NCBI GenBank assembly: GCA_945903615.1 | Contig: CAMDOL010000083.1 | Location: forward strand, 1 to 6,289 | DNA length: 6,289 nt | Source: Rickettsia typhi | GTDB lineage: Bacteria; Pseudomonadota; Alphaproteobacteria; Rickettsiales; UBA1997 | Direction of reading: 5' to 3' | Shown here: piece after piece, positions 1-6,287 of the stretch | How the letters are laid out: each line of letters opens with the position of its first letter | Numbering within the stretch: the first letter of the stretch is position 1 | Translations under genes and position numbers: made by a program | Notes under the pieces: generated by a model | Databases searched by the model: none | What the model was told of the DNA's origin: nothing | What the model saw: only the letters and a program-made list of their open reading frames with translations

Positions 1-151
1 AACAACTAAAAATTGATATTTCTGAGGATTTTTTGAGTAGAAATTTCATTACTTTTTGGTGGAATATTTTCATATTTCACCAAAAAGTAATGGAATTTAT
101 GCCAAAAAAGACCAGAAAGATCAATTTTTCTAAAACATTGTTTTAGTTGTT
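1..151. repeat. Long imperfect palindrome (intergenic inverted repeat)
   Basis: The two halves of this segment are near-complementary. Bases 41-67 pair with 72-98; the only departures are two G-T pairs (46/93 and 62/77), which would be G-U wobbles in plus-strand RNA, around a 4-base loop. Outside this, 8-17 pair with 120-129, 19-24 with 113-118, 29-34 with 104-109, and 1-7 with 145-151. A small side hairpin (130-135 with 141-146) interrupts the right arm only. The outer stem reaches the window edge, so the element may be longer. It contains no open reading frame and no transposase. It lies just downstream of proA and could act as a processing or termination structure on the proA transcript, but no T-run follows the main stem on either strand. 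A non-autonomous palindromic element is the likeliest identity. That is inferred from structure alone. Confidence 0.7.
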
Positions 152-253
152 CAGAGGTTCCTTAAGATTAGAAAAATAAAAAATTATGAGTAAAAAGACG
201 AAGCTTAAATAATGAATTTAAGAATTTAAGATTGGAAATGGTATAATAACTCA
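152..253. other. AT-rich spacer downstream of proA
   Basis: No gene is visible here. The stretch holds an 8-bp tandem duplication (215-222 and 223-230, unit aatttaag) and a small hairpin pairing 204-210 with 216-222 across a 5-base loop. On the minus strand this hairpin lies about 30 bases past the proA stop and is followed by a loosely T-rich stretch, so it might be a weak terminator. The stem is almost entirely A-T, and I do not call it as one. Confidence 0.5.
239..247 (+). promoter_or_regulatory. Possible extended -10 promoter element, antisense to proA
   Basis: The sequence TGG-TATAAT is a perfect extended -10 match (TGnTATAAT). No good -35 box lies at 17 bp; TTAAGA at 218-223, 18 bp upstream, is a weak match. 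Transcription would run into the proA 3' end in antisense. In DNA this AT-rich a chance match is quite possible, and no plus-strand gene follows. Confidence 0.2.
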
Positions 254-1510
254 CTAACTCCTCAAACCACAATTGGCTTCAACAATATATTTATAAATCG
301 TCAACTGCTCTAATCCAACTGGGCCTCTGGCGTGTAGTTTGCCGGTCGAAATGCCAACTTCCCCGCCCATTCCAAATTCGCCACCATCGGCAAATTGGGT
401 TGAAGCATTGTGCATTACAATTGCTGAATTTATTTTCTGGAAAAACTTTTCAGCTTGGTTTTGATTTTCAGTGATAATGCTTTCGGTATGAGCCGAGCTA
501 TATTTATTGATGTGTACAATTGCCGCATCAATATTTTTTACTATTTTTACTGATAGAATTGCATCTAAATATTCAGCATAAAAATCTTTATCATTGGCTT
601 TTAAAACTCTACTATCAATCTTTTGAGCCGCCTTATCGCCCCTGACTTCGCAACTCAATTTATTTAACTCATCAATAATTTTTGGCAAAAATTCTTTAGC
701 AATCTTTTGATCAATCAGGAGTGATTCAGTTGCACCGCAAACTCCAACTCGGCGCATCTTGGCATTGGCAGTAATTTTTATCGCTTTTTGTAAATCTGCC
801 GAAGACTCGATATAAGTGTGGCAATTGCCATCTAGGTGCTTAAACACTGGAATGCGAGTCGATTTTATGATTGCCTTAATTAAATTTTTTCCACCACGAG
901 GAATTACCACATCGATAAATTTATCTAATTTTAAAAGCTCTTTGATATAATCCCGATCAGTAATTTGCACATAACTAACACAATCTGGATTGACTCCAAA
1001 CTCGTGCAGAGTGCTTTGATAAATCTCAGCAATTTTCTGTGAGGTTTTAAAACTTTCTTTTCCTGACCGCAAAATCACCGCATTGCCTGATTTAAAACCA
1101 AGTGCAGCAATATCAGAAGTTACATTTGGTCTTGATTCATATATCGCCAGAATTACGCCAATTGGCACTGAAATTCTTCTAATGTGCAAACCATTGGGGC
1201 GATTTACATCATATAAAATTTTACCAATTGGATCTGGCAAAACAGCAATATCAGCCACTGCATTAGCCAAGTTTTCAATTCTTTTCTCATCTAAAATTAG
1301 TCGATCAATTTTTGCTTTGTCTAAATTATTTTGCAGCGCAAGTTCAACATCACTTTTGTTTGCTGCAATAATTTGTGCTTTATTAGCACGAATATTTTGA
1401 GAAATTTGTAGCAAAATTTTATTTTTTAAATCAGTGCTAAGATCAGCAATTTCAAGGCTGGCAGCTTTGGCATCTTGAGCAATTATTTGCGCTAGTTTTT
1501 TTGTTGACAT
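254..1510 (-). CDS. proA: Gamma-glutamyl phosphate reductase (glutamate-5-semialdehyde dehydrogenase)
   Basis: ProA performs the second step of proline synthesis in the cytoplasm, the NADPH-dependent reduction of gamma-glutamyl phosphate to glutamate-5-semialdehyde, which cyclises to pyrroline-5-carboxylate. The 418-residue product matches the family length (about 417 in E. coli). Recognisable blocks in order are the PIGVILAIYESRPNVT nucleotide-binding region (residues 116-131), VIPRGGKNLI (202-211), HLDGNCHTY (225-233), the catalytic-cysteine block RRVGVCGATESLLID with Cys258, and the C-terminal NASTQFADGGEFGMGGEVGIST and KLHARGPVGLE signatures. The ATG start lies 2 bp after the TAA of the upstream membrane-protein gene (TAA-tt-ATG). 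No Shine-Dalgarno sequence is visible, so translation probably depends on coupling. The usual partners proB and proC are not in the window. The gene looks intact and the identification is firm. Confidence 0.97.
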   Translation of the reverse strand: MSTKKLAQIIAQDAKAASLEIADLSTDLKNKILLQISQNIRANKAQIIAANKSDVELALQNNLDKAKIDRLILDEKRIENLANAVADIAVLPDPIGKILYDVNRPNGLHIRRISVPIGVILAIYESRPNVTSDIAALGFKSGNAVILRSGKESFKTSQKIAEIYQSTLHEFGVNPDCVSYVQITDRDYIKELLKLDKFIDVVIPRGGKNLIKAIIKSTRIPVFKHLDGNCHTYIESSADLQKAIKITANAKMRRVGVCGATESLLIDQKIAKEFLPKIIDELNKLSCEVRGDKAAQKIDSRVLKANDKDFYAEYLDAILSVKIVKNIDAAIVHINKYSSAHTESIITENQNQAEKFFQKINSAIVMHNASTQFADGGEFGMGGEVGISTGKLHARGPVGLEQLTIYKYIVEANCGLRS

Positions 1511-1512
1511 AA

Positions 1513-2985
1513 TTATTTTATAAAAAATTCAGTTACAAATGGAACTGCAATCACCACTAAAATAGCTGGCAGAAGCAGGGCTGGCAAGACCAAACTTAAA
1601 TCCCACTCTATCTCCCATCCTATTTTTTTGGCAATTTCATAATTTTTAGTATTATTATTCTTGCTCGAAATTTCTAACATTGGATAAATCATCCTCGCAA
1701 CACAAATCAAGCACAAGATAATATTGGTCAGCAATACCAAGCCATTTACTAAAGATTTATCATTAATTGCAACTTTGAACAACCAATATTTCTCTGCCAT
1801 TCCAGTGGCTGGAATTAATCCAGATAAATTGATTACGGCAAAAATTAATCCCAGAATTGTAATTTTTAATTTATAAAAAATTCCATTTAAAGTTTTGTCT
1901 TCTGAGGCTCGCAAATAAAGGTTTATATTGCCAACCGCAATAAAAATTAATAATTGACCAAGCACAAAAGAAACAATGGTAATTGCCATCTGCTTGGGGT
2001 TTAAGCCAAAAACTATAAACGCCATAATCACAACAATCATCTGGTTAAAAAACAACCAAGTAAGAATTTGTTTAAGATTTTTAGAAGCGATTGCCAATAT
2101 TGCTAAAGTCAGCAAATTTAGGGCGATAACACCGGTTAATAAATTGTGATGATTAATTTGTGGCATAAAAATAGTCAGCAATTTTGTGCCAAAAATATAG
2201 GTGATTACTTTAAACAAAATCACCAAAGCGGCAAAAGCAAAACCAAGTAATGTTATGATAATTACGGGTGGATTTAGATAATAAAGATTACCAAAAAACA
2301 AATAAAGTGGCACAAAAGCAATGATGGCGATGGAAGAAATATAGAAGAACAGCAAAAGGCTAAATTGCCAAATATCAATTGGATTGGTGAAGACTCCGCT
2401 CAAAATTCCTATTTGCGCAAAATCAATATGACCGCTAATTTTAAAGGTTAAAGCAGCCGCTAAAAACAATAATGAGGAAGTAGCGATAATAAAAAGTCCA
2501 AAATATTGTGCTGATTTAACGCTGCGAGTTGGAGAAAAATAATTGGCAGTAAAATAAATTGCACAAGCCAGCAATTGATAAAATAACAAAATGGTCAGCA
2601 AATTTTTGCTCAAAATTATTGCCGCCAAAAACCCAACTATGAGTAATAATAAACTATGAAATTGGTCTTTTCGTGGATCTTCAGTAATTATAAAGTAGCG
2701 ATTTCCTTGCAAGCAAATCAACAACCAAAAAACCCCCAAAAGCAATAAGAACAGCATTTGGCTGACATCAAACAAAAAAGCAAAATCAAACCCACCGAGA
2801 AATTTTAAAAAACTAAGTGAGAGATTGTGTGTGTGTTTTAACTCAAAACTGGTGATAAGAAATAAAATTGCCAATAACGCAGAAATTTTGTGACTAAGAT
2901 TTTCAAATTTAGAAAATTTATTTAGACAAAAAACTAATAGCAAAGCGATAAAAGGCAAAAATGGTAAAAGTTGAATCTTGATCAT
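1513..2985 (-). CDS. NuoN/MrpD-like antiporter-type membrane subunit (divergent paralogue)
   Basis: This is a 490-residue, very hydrophobic protein with about 14 predicted membrane segments. It belongs to the proton-conducting transporter family shared by complex I subunits NuoL/M/N and Mrp antiporter subunits A/D. Supporting blocks are SKNLKQILTWLFFNQM (residues 301-316), matching the family's 'dlKrllAYSSIsqmg', and LSGLIPATGMAEKYWLFK (387-404), matching 'LaGlPPlpGFigK'. The membrane Lys of TM8 seems kept (Lys259 in VILFKVITY). The TM5 Glu is replaced by Gln137 (LLFYQLLACAIYF), the TM7 Lys is missing, and the usual PLHxWLPDA reads PLYLFFGNL (226-234). Proton or sodium translocation may therefore be altered or lost. 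The ATG overlaps the upstream TGA as ATGA, and proA follows 2 bp downstream. No other nuo or mrp subunit is nearby. The family call is solid, but whether it works with complex I, an Mrp-like complex or alone cannot be told. Alternative names would be nuoN2-like or mnhD-like. Confidence 0.85.
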   Translation of the reverse strand: MIKIQLLPFLPFIALLLVFCLNKFSKFENLSHKISALLAILFLITSFELKHTHNLSLSFLKFLGGFDFAFLFDVSQMLFLLLLGVFWLLICLQGNRYFIITEDPRKDQFHSLLLLIVGFLAAIILSKNLLTILLFYQLLACAIYFTANYFSPTRSVKSAQYFGLFIIATSSLLFLAAALTFKISGHIDFAQIGILSGVFTNPIDIWQFSLLLFFYISSIAIIAFVPLYLFFGNLYYLNPPVIIITLLGFAFAALVILFKVITYIFGTKLLTIFMPQINHHNLLTGVIALNLLTLAILAIASKNLKQILTWLFFNQMIVVIMAFIVFGLNPKQMAITIVSFVLGQLLIFIAVGNINLYLRASEDKTLNGIFYKLKITILGLIFAVINLSGLIPATGMAEKYWLFKVAINDKSLVNGLVLLTNIILCLICVARMIYPMLEISSKNNNTKNYEIAKKIGWEIEWDLSLVLPALLLPAILVVIAVPFVTEFFIK

Positions 2986-3683
2986 ATTTTTTGCTGCATA
3001 AATTCTATCGCCACCTCTTCTGAATCCTCAATTGCCATTTCAACTGCTTTTTTAGCGGTTTCTAATAGATTTTCTGAGGTTTTCTTTAAGGAAAAACTTT
3101 GCCTGATTAAAGAGGAAATTTGGGATTGGGTTTTCTGGTCGATCCCGCCATTTTTTAAGAATGATTCTTTGAAAGATTTTTGATTGATTGAGAGGTGAGA
3201 GAATTTGTCAGCTTCGTCTGGATTGCCAACACCAAAAGATGACCCCTCCCCGTTTTGCGTTGCAAAACGACCCTCCCTCAAGGTGAGGGTGATTAGATCG
3301 TGGTTATTGCTAGATCTTGAGCCAATCTCGGTGCCATCACCCTCCCCTTGAGGGAGTGTCGAACGCTTAGCGTTCGGGGAGGGGTTATTTAGCCCCAAAG
3401 ATTCTGATAATAAATTTTCGGCTTGATCGTAAGTATTGTGCGATAAATCATCTAATTCAAAACTTTTATCCAAAACAAAAGAAATTTTGTTTTGGAATTG
3501 TGAAGATGATAATGGAAATTTTAATTCACCTATTATTTTGGTAGAAATTGTTGGTTGTGCTGAAATTTTTAATTGTCTTTCAATTTGACTATAGCCAAAT
3601 TTTGTTTGATAAAAAACACACAAAAATTTAGCAACAACATCACTATCAAACTCAACAGCAATGATATTGGAACTTTTGGTCAT
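2982..3683 (-). CDS. HsdS-like type I restriction specificity subunit remnant with in-frame palindromic insertion
   Basis: The 233-residue product reads as a collapsed HsdS, the DNA-recognition subunit of type I restriction-modification enzymes. Residues 18-58 match the end of a target recognition domain: GYSQIERQLKISAQPTIS then IIGELKFPL, the familiar 'G..QI.R...GS.QP.I....L..I.IPLP' pattern. Residues 62-98 are the following conserved helix, ending DQAENLLSESLGL. Residues 165-182 (SINQKSFKESFLKNGGID) resemble the linker that normally opens the second recognition domain ('sfsesF...GRLDAEYYQPKY'). That domain is absent, and the chain jumps to the C-terminal helix (187-228, SLIRQSFSLKK to AVEMAIEDSEE). 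Residues 100-148 are encoded by a 144-bp repeat. Intact HsdS proteins have roughly 400 residues and two recognition domains, so this one cannot specify a normal bipartite target. ATGA overlaps at both ends embed it between mtaB and the membrane-protein gene. hsdM and hsdR are not in view. It is probably a relic kept in frame, though a repurposed coiled-coil protein is possible. Confidence 0.7.
   Translation of the reverse strand: MTKSSNIIAVEFDSDVVAKFLCVFYQTKFGYSQIERQLKISAQPTISTKIIGELKFPLSSSQFQNKISFVLDKSFELDDLSHNTYDQAENLLSESLGLNNPSPNAKRSTLPQGEGDGTEIGSRSSNNHDLITLTLREGRFATQNGEGSSFGVGNPDEADKFSHLSINQKSFKESFLKNGGIDQKTQSQISSLIRQSFSLKKTSENLLETAKKAVEMAIEDSEEVAIEFMQQKI
3242..3385. repeat. 144-bp palindromic element inserted in frame in the HsdS-like gene
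   Basis: The element is bounded by an 11-bp perfect terminal inverted repeat (3242-3252 with 3375-3385, end acccctccccg). Inside it, two side hairpins stand opposite each other: 3251-3258 with 3262-3269 (8 bp, 3-base loop) and 3360-3366 with 3370-3376 (7 bp, 3-base loop). A second long stem pairs 3271-3292 with 3337-3358 with few mismatches and leaves a central loop at 3293-3336. The whole folds as a cruciform or cloverleaf. Its length is exactly 48 codons and it has no stop in the reading frame used. By my count it is about 56% G+C, far above its surroundings, which marks it as foreign to the host gene. It resembles in behaviour the Rickettsia palindromic elements (RPE) that insert in coding regions. 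I cannot assign it to a named RPE family. No clear target-site duplication is visible. Confidence 0.88.
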
Positions 3684-5107
3684 TTTGATTTTGTATTAAA
3701 ATTTATTAAATTTTGCGCAACTTCATTGGATAAGCCTGTAAGTTGACCATTTTCTTGACCAATAATTTTCACTTCAAAAATTTCTCCAACACTTACTAGC
3801 GGGGTTTCCGATAATTTCACCTGCACAAAATTTTCACATCTGCCAATATTTCCATTTTCTAATAAAACTCTTTGGGTGCTTCCAATCATTGTCGCCAGAA
3901 ATTTATCAAGCTCTTTAGCGGTTGCCTCGCGTAATAATTTTGCCCGCTGTTTTTTAATCACGCCATTCACCTGTGGCATTTTTGCGGCTGGCGTTCCTTC
4001 TCTGATTGAGTAAGGAAAAATGTGATTGAAAACTAATCCCGCTTCAGAAATTAAATTTAAACTATTCAAAAACATTTCGTCAGTTTCAGTTGGAAAGCCA
4101 GCGATAATATCTGAGCCAAAAGTAACGCCGAGGCGCAATTTGCGAACTTTATCACAAAAATCTAAAACCTGCCCACGGTTGTGACGGCGCTTCATTCGCT
4201 TCAATATTGTGTCATCGCCCGATTGCAAACTAATGTGCAAATAAGGTGTGAAGCGTTCTTCATTTTTAATAATATCCAAAAGTTCATCATCAATTTCCGC
4301 AACATCAATTGAAGAAAGGCGTAGTCGCGAAAGCTCAGGAACTAACTTCAAAAGCCGCTTAATCATTTTTGATAAAGTTAAATCACCAACCAAATCTTTG
4401 CCATAATCACTAATATCAACGCCTGTCAATACAACTTCTTTATAACCTTTATCAACCAATTGTTTGATCTGATCGACAATCTGCCCAAAACCAACCGAGC
4501 GGTTATTGCCGCGGCCGTAGGGAATTATGCAAAAAGTGCAACGATGATTACAGCCATTTTGAATTTGCACAAACGCTCGGCTGCGTCCTTCAAAATCCAA
4601 AACCATATGCTCAGCGGTTTCGCGGATTGACATTATATCGTTAACCCGGATTTTCTCCTGTGCTTCAGGATCAAAAAAACTAGTTCTAATCGCCTCTTTA
4701 AAAAGACGATCCTTGTGAATCACTTCTGGATTGGTATTGATATTTTCTTTTTGGCTAACGGCTAAAGACTCACTAAAGACTAAGCCATAACTCTGGCTCT
4801 CAGATTTTTCCTGATTCCCGAGCACCAAGTCAACTTCTGGCATCTTGGCGTATTTATTTGGATCAATCTGTGCCGCACAGCCAGTCACCACAATTTTAGC
4901 ATCAGGATTTTCCTTCGCCGCTTTACGAATCGCCTGACGCAGCTGCCGCTCAGCTTCGGAAGTAACCGCGCAGCTATTAAAAACGATTAGATTTTCTTGA
5001 CCAGATTTTTCTACCGCCTGTTTTATCAGCTCACTTTCAAAGGCATTGAGCCTACAGCCAAAAGTGATTACTTGATTCGTCTGTTGTTTTAAATTAGATT
5101 CTGTCAA
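3680..5107 (-). CDS. mtaB: tRNA (N6-threonylcarbamoyladenosine-37-C2) methylthiotransferase MtaB
   Basis: MtaB is a radical-SAM enzyme that adds a methylthio group to t6A at position 37 of ANN-decoding tRNAs, giving ms2t6A. Its N-terminal methylthiotransferase domain has the auxiliary-cluster cysteines Cys18 (FGCRLN), Cys46 (NSCAVT) and Cys77 (VTGCAAQ). The radical-SAM core has Cys186, Cys190 and Cys193 in NGCNHRCTFC, followed by IIPYGRGNNRS, LTGVDISDYG (residues 227-236), LRLSSID (262-268), HISLQSGDD (291-299) and IIAGFPTETDEMF (334-346). A TRAM-like RNA-binding domain occupies about 405-460. FGCRLNAFE and RVNDIMSIRETA indicate the MtaB branch rather than MiaB or RimO. At 475 residues it is longer than the usual 420 or so; about 35-45 extra residues lie at roughly 103-145, between the two domains. 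The start is TTG: no ATG or GTG lies before the first domain, and an in-frame stop lies 8 codons upstream. No Shine-Dalgarno sequence is visible. It appears to head the four-gene operon. Confidence 0.95.
   Translation of the reverse strand: MTESNLKQQTNQVITFGCRLNAFESELIKQAVEKSGQENLIVFNSCAVTSEAERQLRQAIRKAAKENPDAKIVVTGCAAQIDPNKYAKMPEVDLVLGNQEKSESQSYGLVFSESLAVSQKENINTNPEVIHKDRLFKEAIRTSFFDPEAQEKIRVNDIMSIRETAEHMVLDFEGRSRAFVQIQNGCNHRCTFCIIPYGRGNNRSVGFGQIVDQIKQLVDKGYKEVVLTGVDISDYGKDLVGDLTLSKMIKRLLKLVPELSRLRLSSIDVAEIDDELLDIIKNEERFTPYLHISLQSGDDTILKRMKRRHNRGQVLDFCDKVRKLRLGVTFGSDIIAGFPTETDEMFLNSLNLISEAGLVFNHIFPYSIREGTPAAKMPQVNGVIKKQRAKLLREATAKELDKFLATMIGSTQRVLLENGNIGRCENFVQVKLSETPLVSVGEIFEVKIIGQENGQLTGLSNEVAQNLINFNTKSK
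4762..4781. repeat. Short direct repeat inside the extra segment of mtaB
   Basis: The 9-mer ctaaagact occurs at 4762-4770 and again at 4773-4781, an 11-bp period. It encodes residues 109-116 of MtaB, inside the inter-domain segment that most MtaB proteins lack. Replication slippage is a plausible source of part of that extra length. Confidence 0.55.
5072..5100 (+). promoter_or_regulatory. Possible bioF promoter inside the mtaB 5' end
   Basis: TTGATT (5072-5077) and TAGATT (5095-5100) are 17 bp apart, and each matches the sigma-70 consensus at 4 of 6 positions. A transcript would begin near 5107 and leave a leader of about 30 bases before bioF. Because only 28 bp separate the divergent genes, a bioF promoter must overlap mtaB coding sequence. 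This is the best candidate I see, and it is weak. I could not pick a credible mtaB promoter on the other strand. Confidence 0.22.
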
Positions 5108-5113
5108 GGAAAA

Positions 5114-5135
5114 ATGTTCAAAAAATGTTCAAAAA
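5114..5135. repeat. 11-bp tandem duplication in the mtaB/bioF divergent gap
   Basis: The unit atgttcaaaaa is present twice in tandem (5114-5124 and 5125-5135) and abuts the bioF ATG at 5136. Each copy brings an ATG in a frame different from bioF. The only Shine-Dalgarno-like sequence, AAGGA at 5106-5110, is 3 bases from the first of these ATGs but 25 bases from the bioF start. The second copy opens a four-codon frame (MFKK) whose TGA at 5137-5139 overlaps the bioF ATG. Confidence 0.8.
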
Positions 5136-6224
5136 ATGAATTACGCCCAGTATTTTCAAGAAAAGCTACTAAATCTCAAGGCTAAAAACCTTTATCGCAC
5201 CCCAAAAGACAATAATGGCGAGCTACTTAATTTTTGCTCTAATGATTATTTGGGTCTGGCAAAAAATAAAGCGGTGAAGAAGGCGGCGATTCAGGCGATT
5301 GAAAAATATGGGGTTGGCGCTCAGGCTTCGCGTTATGTTTTTAGCAATAATTCCTTAGCACAAAAGTTAGAAAATAAACTAGCCCAGTTAAAAAACTGTG
5401 ACGCAGCAATGGTGCTGGGAAGTGGCTATTTATCTAGCGTTGGGGTTATTGCTGCTTTGGTTGGTGAAGGCGATTTTATTATTGCTGATAAATTAATTCA
5501 CAGCTCATTAATTGATGGTTGCAAATTATCAGGCGCAAAATTGATGCGTTTTAGGCATAATGATTTAGAGCATTGCAGGATTTTGCTTGAGCAAAATCAG
5601 TCAAAAGTCAAAACTTTAATCATTACCGAAACCGTGTTTTCAATGGATGGCGATTTGGCAAAGGTTGATGAATTATTAAAACTCGCCAAAAAATACAATT
5701 GTTTAATTTTAACTGACGATGCTCACGGACTTGGAATTATCAAGACAATATATCCAAAATACGATTTTCACTTACAATGTGGAACCTTGTCAAAAGCGGC
5801 TGGCGGATATGGCGGATATGTTTGTGGATCAAATTTGATGATCAATTATTTACGCAATTTCACCAAACCCGCAATTTATTCTACCGCCCTTCCCGCTGCC
5901 CTTTTAGCGGCGAGTTTGAAGGCAATTGAGATTATTGCTAAGGATAAAAAATTGGGGAAAAAAGCTGTGGAAAATGCTCATTATTTTTGTGATTTAATTG
6001 GCAGCGCAAAATCGCCATCAACAATTGTGCCGATAATTATTGGTAACGCTTCTTTAACTTTAGCGATTTCTCAAAAATTAAAACAAAATGGTTTTTTGAT
6101 TTCCGCCATTCGACCACCAACTGTAGAGACTGGAAAATCAAGGCTAAGAATTACATTTTGCGCTGATCATAAAAAAAACGATATTAAAAAATTAGCAGAA
6201 TTAATTTTAGAATATTGCAGTTAA
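5136..6224 (+). CDS. bioF: 8-amino-7-oxononanoate synthase (KAPA synthase)
   Basis: BioF is a PLP enzyme of the alpha-oxoamine synthase family. It condenses L-alanine with pimeloyl-ACP or pimeloyl-CoA, releasing CO2, in the first step of biotin ring assembly in the cytoplasm. Set against E. coli BioF by eye, the active-site residues are kept: His122 (DKLIHSSLIDG, PLP-stacking), Glu165 and Ser169 (TETVFSMDGD), Asp194 and His197 (DDAHGLG), the PLP-binding Lys220 (TLSKAAGGYGG), and the IRPPTVETGKSRLRIT block (residues 325-340) typical of BioF. At 362 residues it is about 20 shorter than E. coli BioF; much of the difference is a shorter loop between DDAHG and the lysine. In the N-terminal GxxxH..LE region the usual His is Ala (SNNSLAQKLE, 70-79); I know of no catalytic role for it. 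The ATG at 5136 fits the domain start, but no ribosome binding site lies at normal distance. It is transcribed away from mtaB. No other bio gene is in view. Confidence 0.92.
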   Translation: MNYAQYFQEKLLNLKAKNLYRTPKDNNGELLNFCSNDYLGLAKNKAVKKAAIQAIEKYGVGAQASRYVFSNNSLAQKLENKLAQLKNCDAAMVLGSGYLSSVGVIAALVGEGDFIIADKLIHSSLIDGCKLSGAKLMRFRHNDLEHCRILLEQNQSKVKTLIITETVFSMDGDLAKVDELLKLAKKYNCLILTDDAHGLGIIKTIYPKYDFHLQCGTLSKAAGGYGGYVCGSNLMINYLRNFTKPAIYSTALPAALLAASLKAIEIIAKDKKLGKKAVENAHYFCDLIGSAKSPSTIVPIIIGNASLTLAISQKLKQNGFLISAIRPPTVETGKSRLRITFCADHKKNDIKKLAELILEYCS

Positions 6225-6235
6225 AAACTTTTACA

Positions 6236-6287
6236 GTGTTGTATTGAGGTATGAATACAGCACCACTCAGTGGCAAGGTTTTACCTC
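6236..6287. other. Cluster of short hairpins after bioF
   Basis: Three stems follow one another: 6236-6245 with 6254-6263 (10 bp with one G-U pair, 8-base loop), 6263-6267 with 6269-6273, and 6276-6279 with 6283-6286. An alternative pairing joins gaggta at 6246-6251 with tacctc at 6282-6287. The first stem begins 12 bases past the bioF stop and could end its transcript, but no T-run follows in view. The segment could equally be the edge of another palindromic element or of a structured RNA cut by the window edge. Confidence 0.4.

Noticed and set aside
1083..1400. A 105-codon plus-strand open frame opposite proA
   Set aside because: It lies wholly inside the well-conserved proA gene on the other strand, resembles no family I know, and has the look of a mirror frame.
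2971..3183. A 70-codon plus-strand open frame opposite the HsdS-like gene
   Set aside because: It is a shadow of the minus-strand frame whose helical HsdS pattern is clear, and it has no recognisable features of its own.
3242..3385. CRISPR array or rho-independent terminator in the hairpin-rich stretch
   Set aside because: The similar sequences are inverted, not direct repeats with spacers, and there are only two. The stretch is read through in frame as protein-coding sequence and lacks a T-run after the stems.
2982..5107. A complete type I restriction-modification locus
   Set aside because: Only an HsdS-like remnant is present. No methyltransferase (HsdM) or helicase-nuclease (HsdR) motifs occur in any of the genes.
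5105..5110. TTGACA on the minus strand at the start of mtaB as a -35 box
   Set aside because: It coincides with the TTG start and second codon of mtaB, so a promoter there would begin transcription inside the gene; I saw no matching -10.
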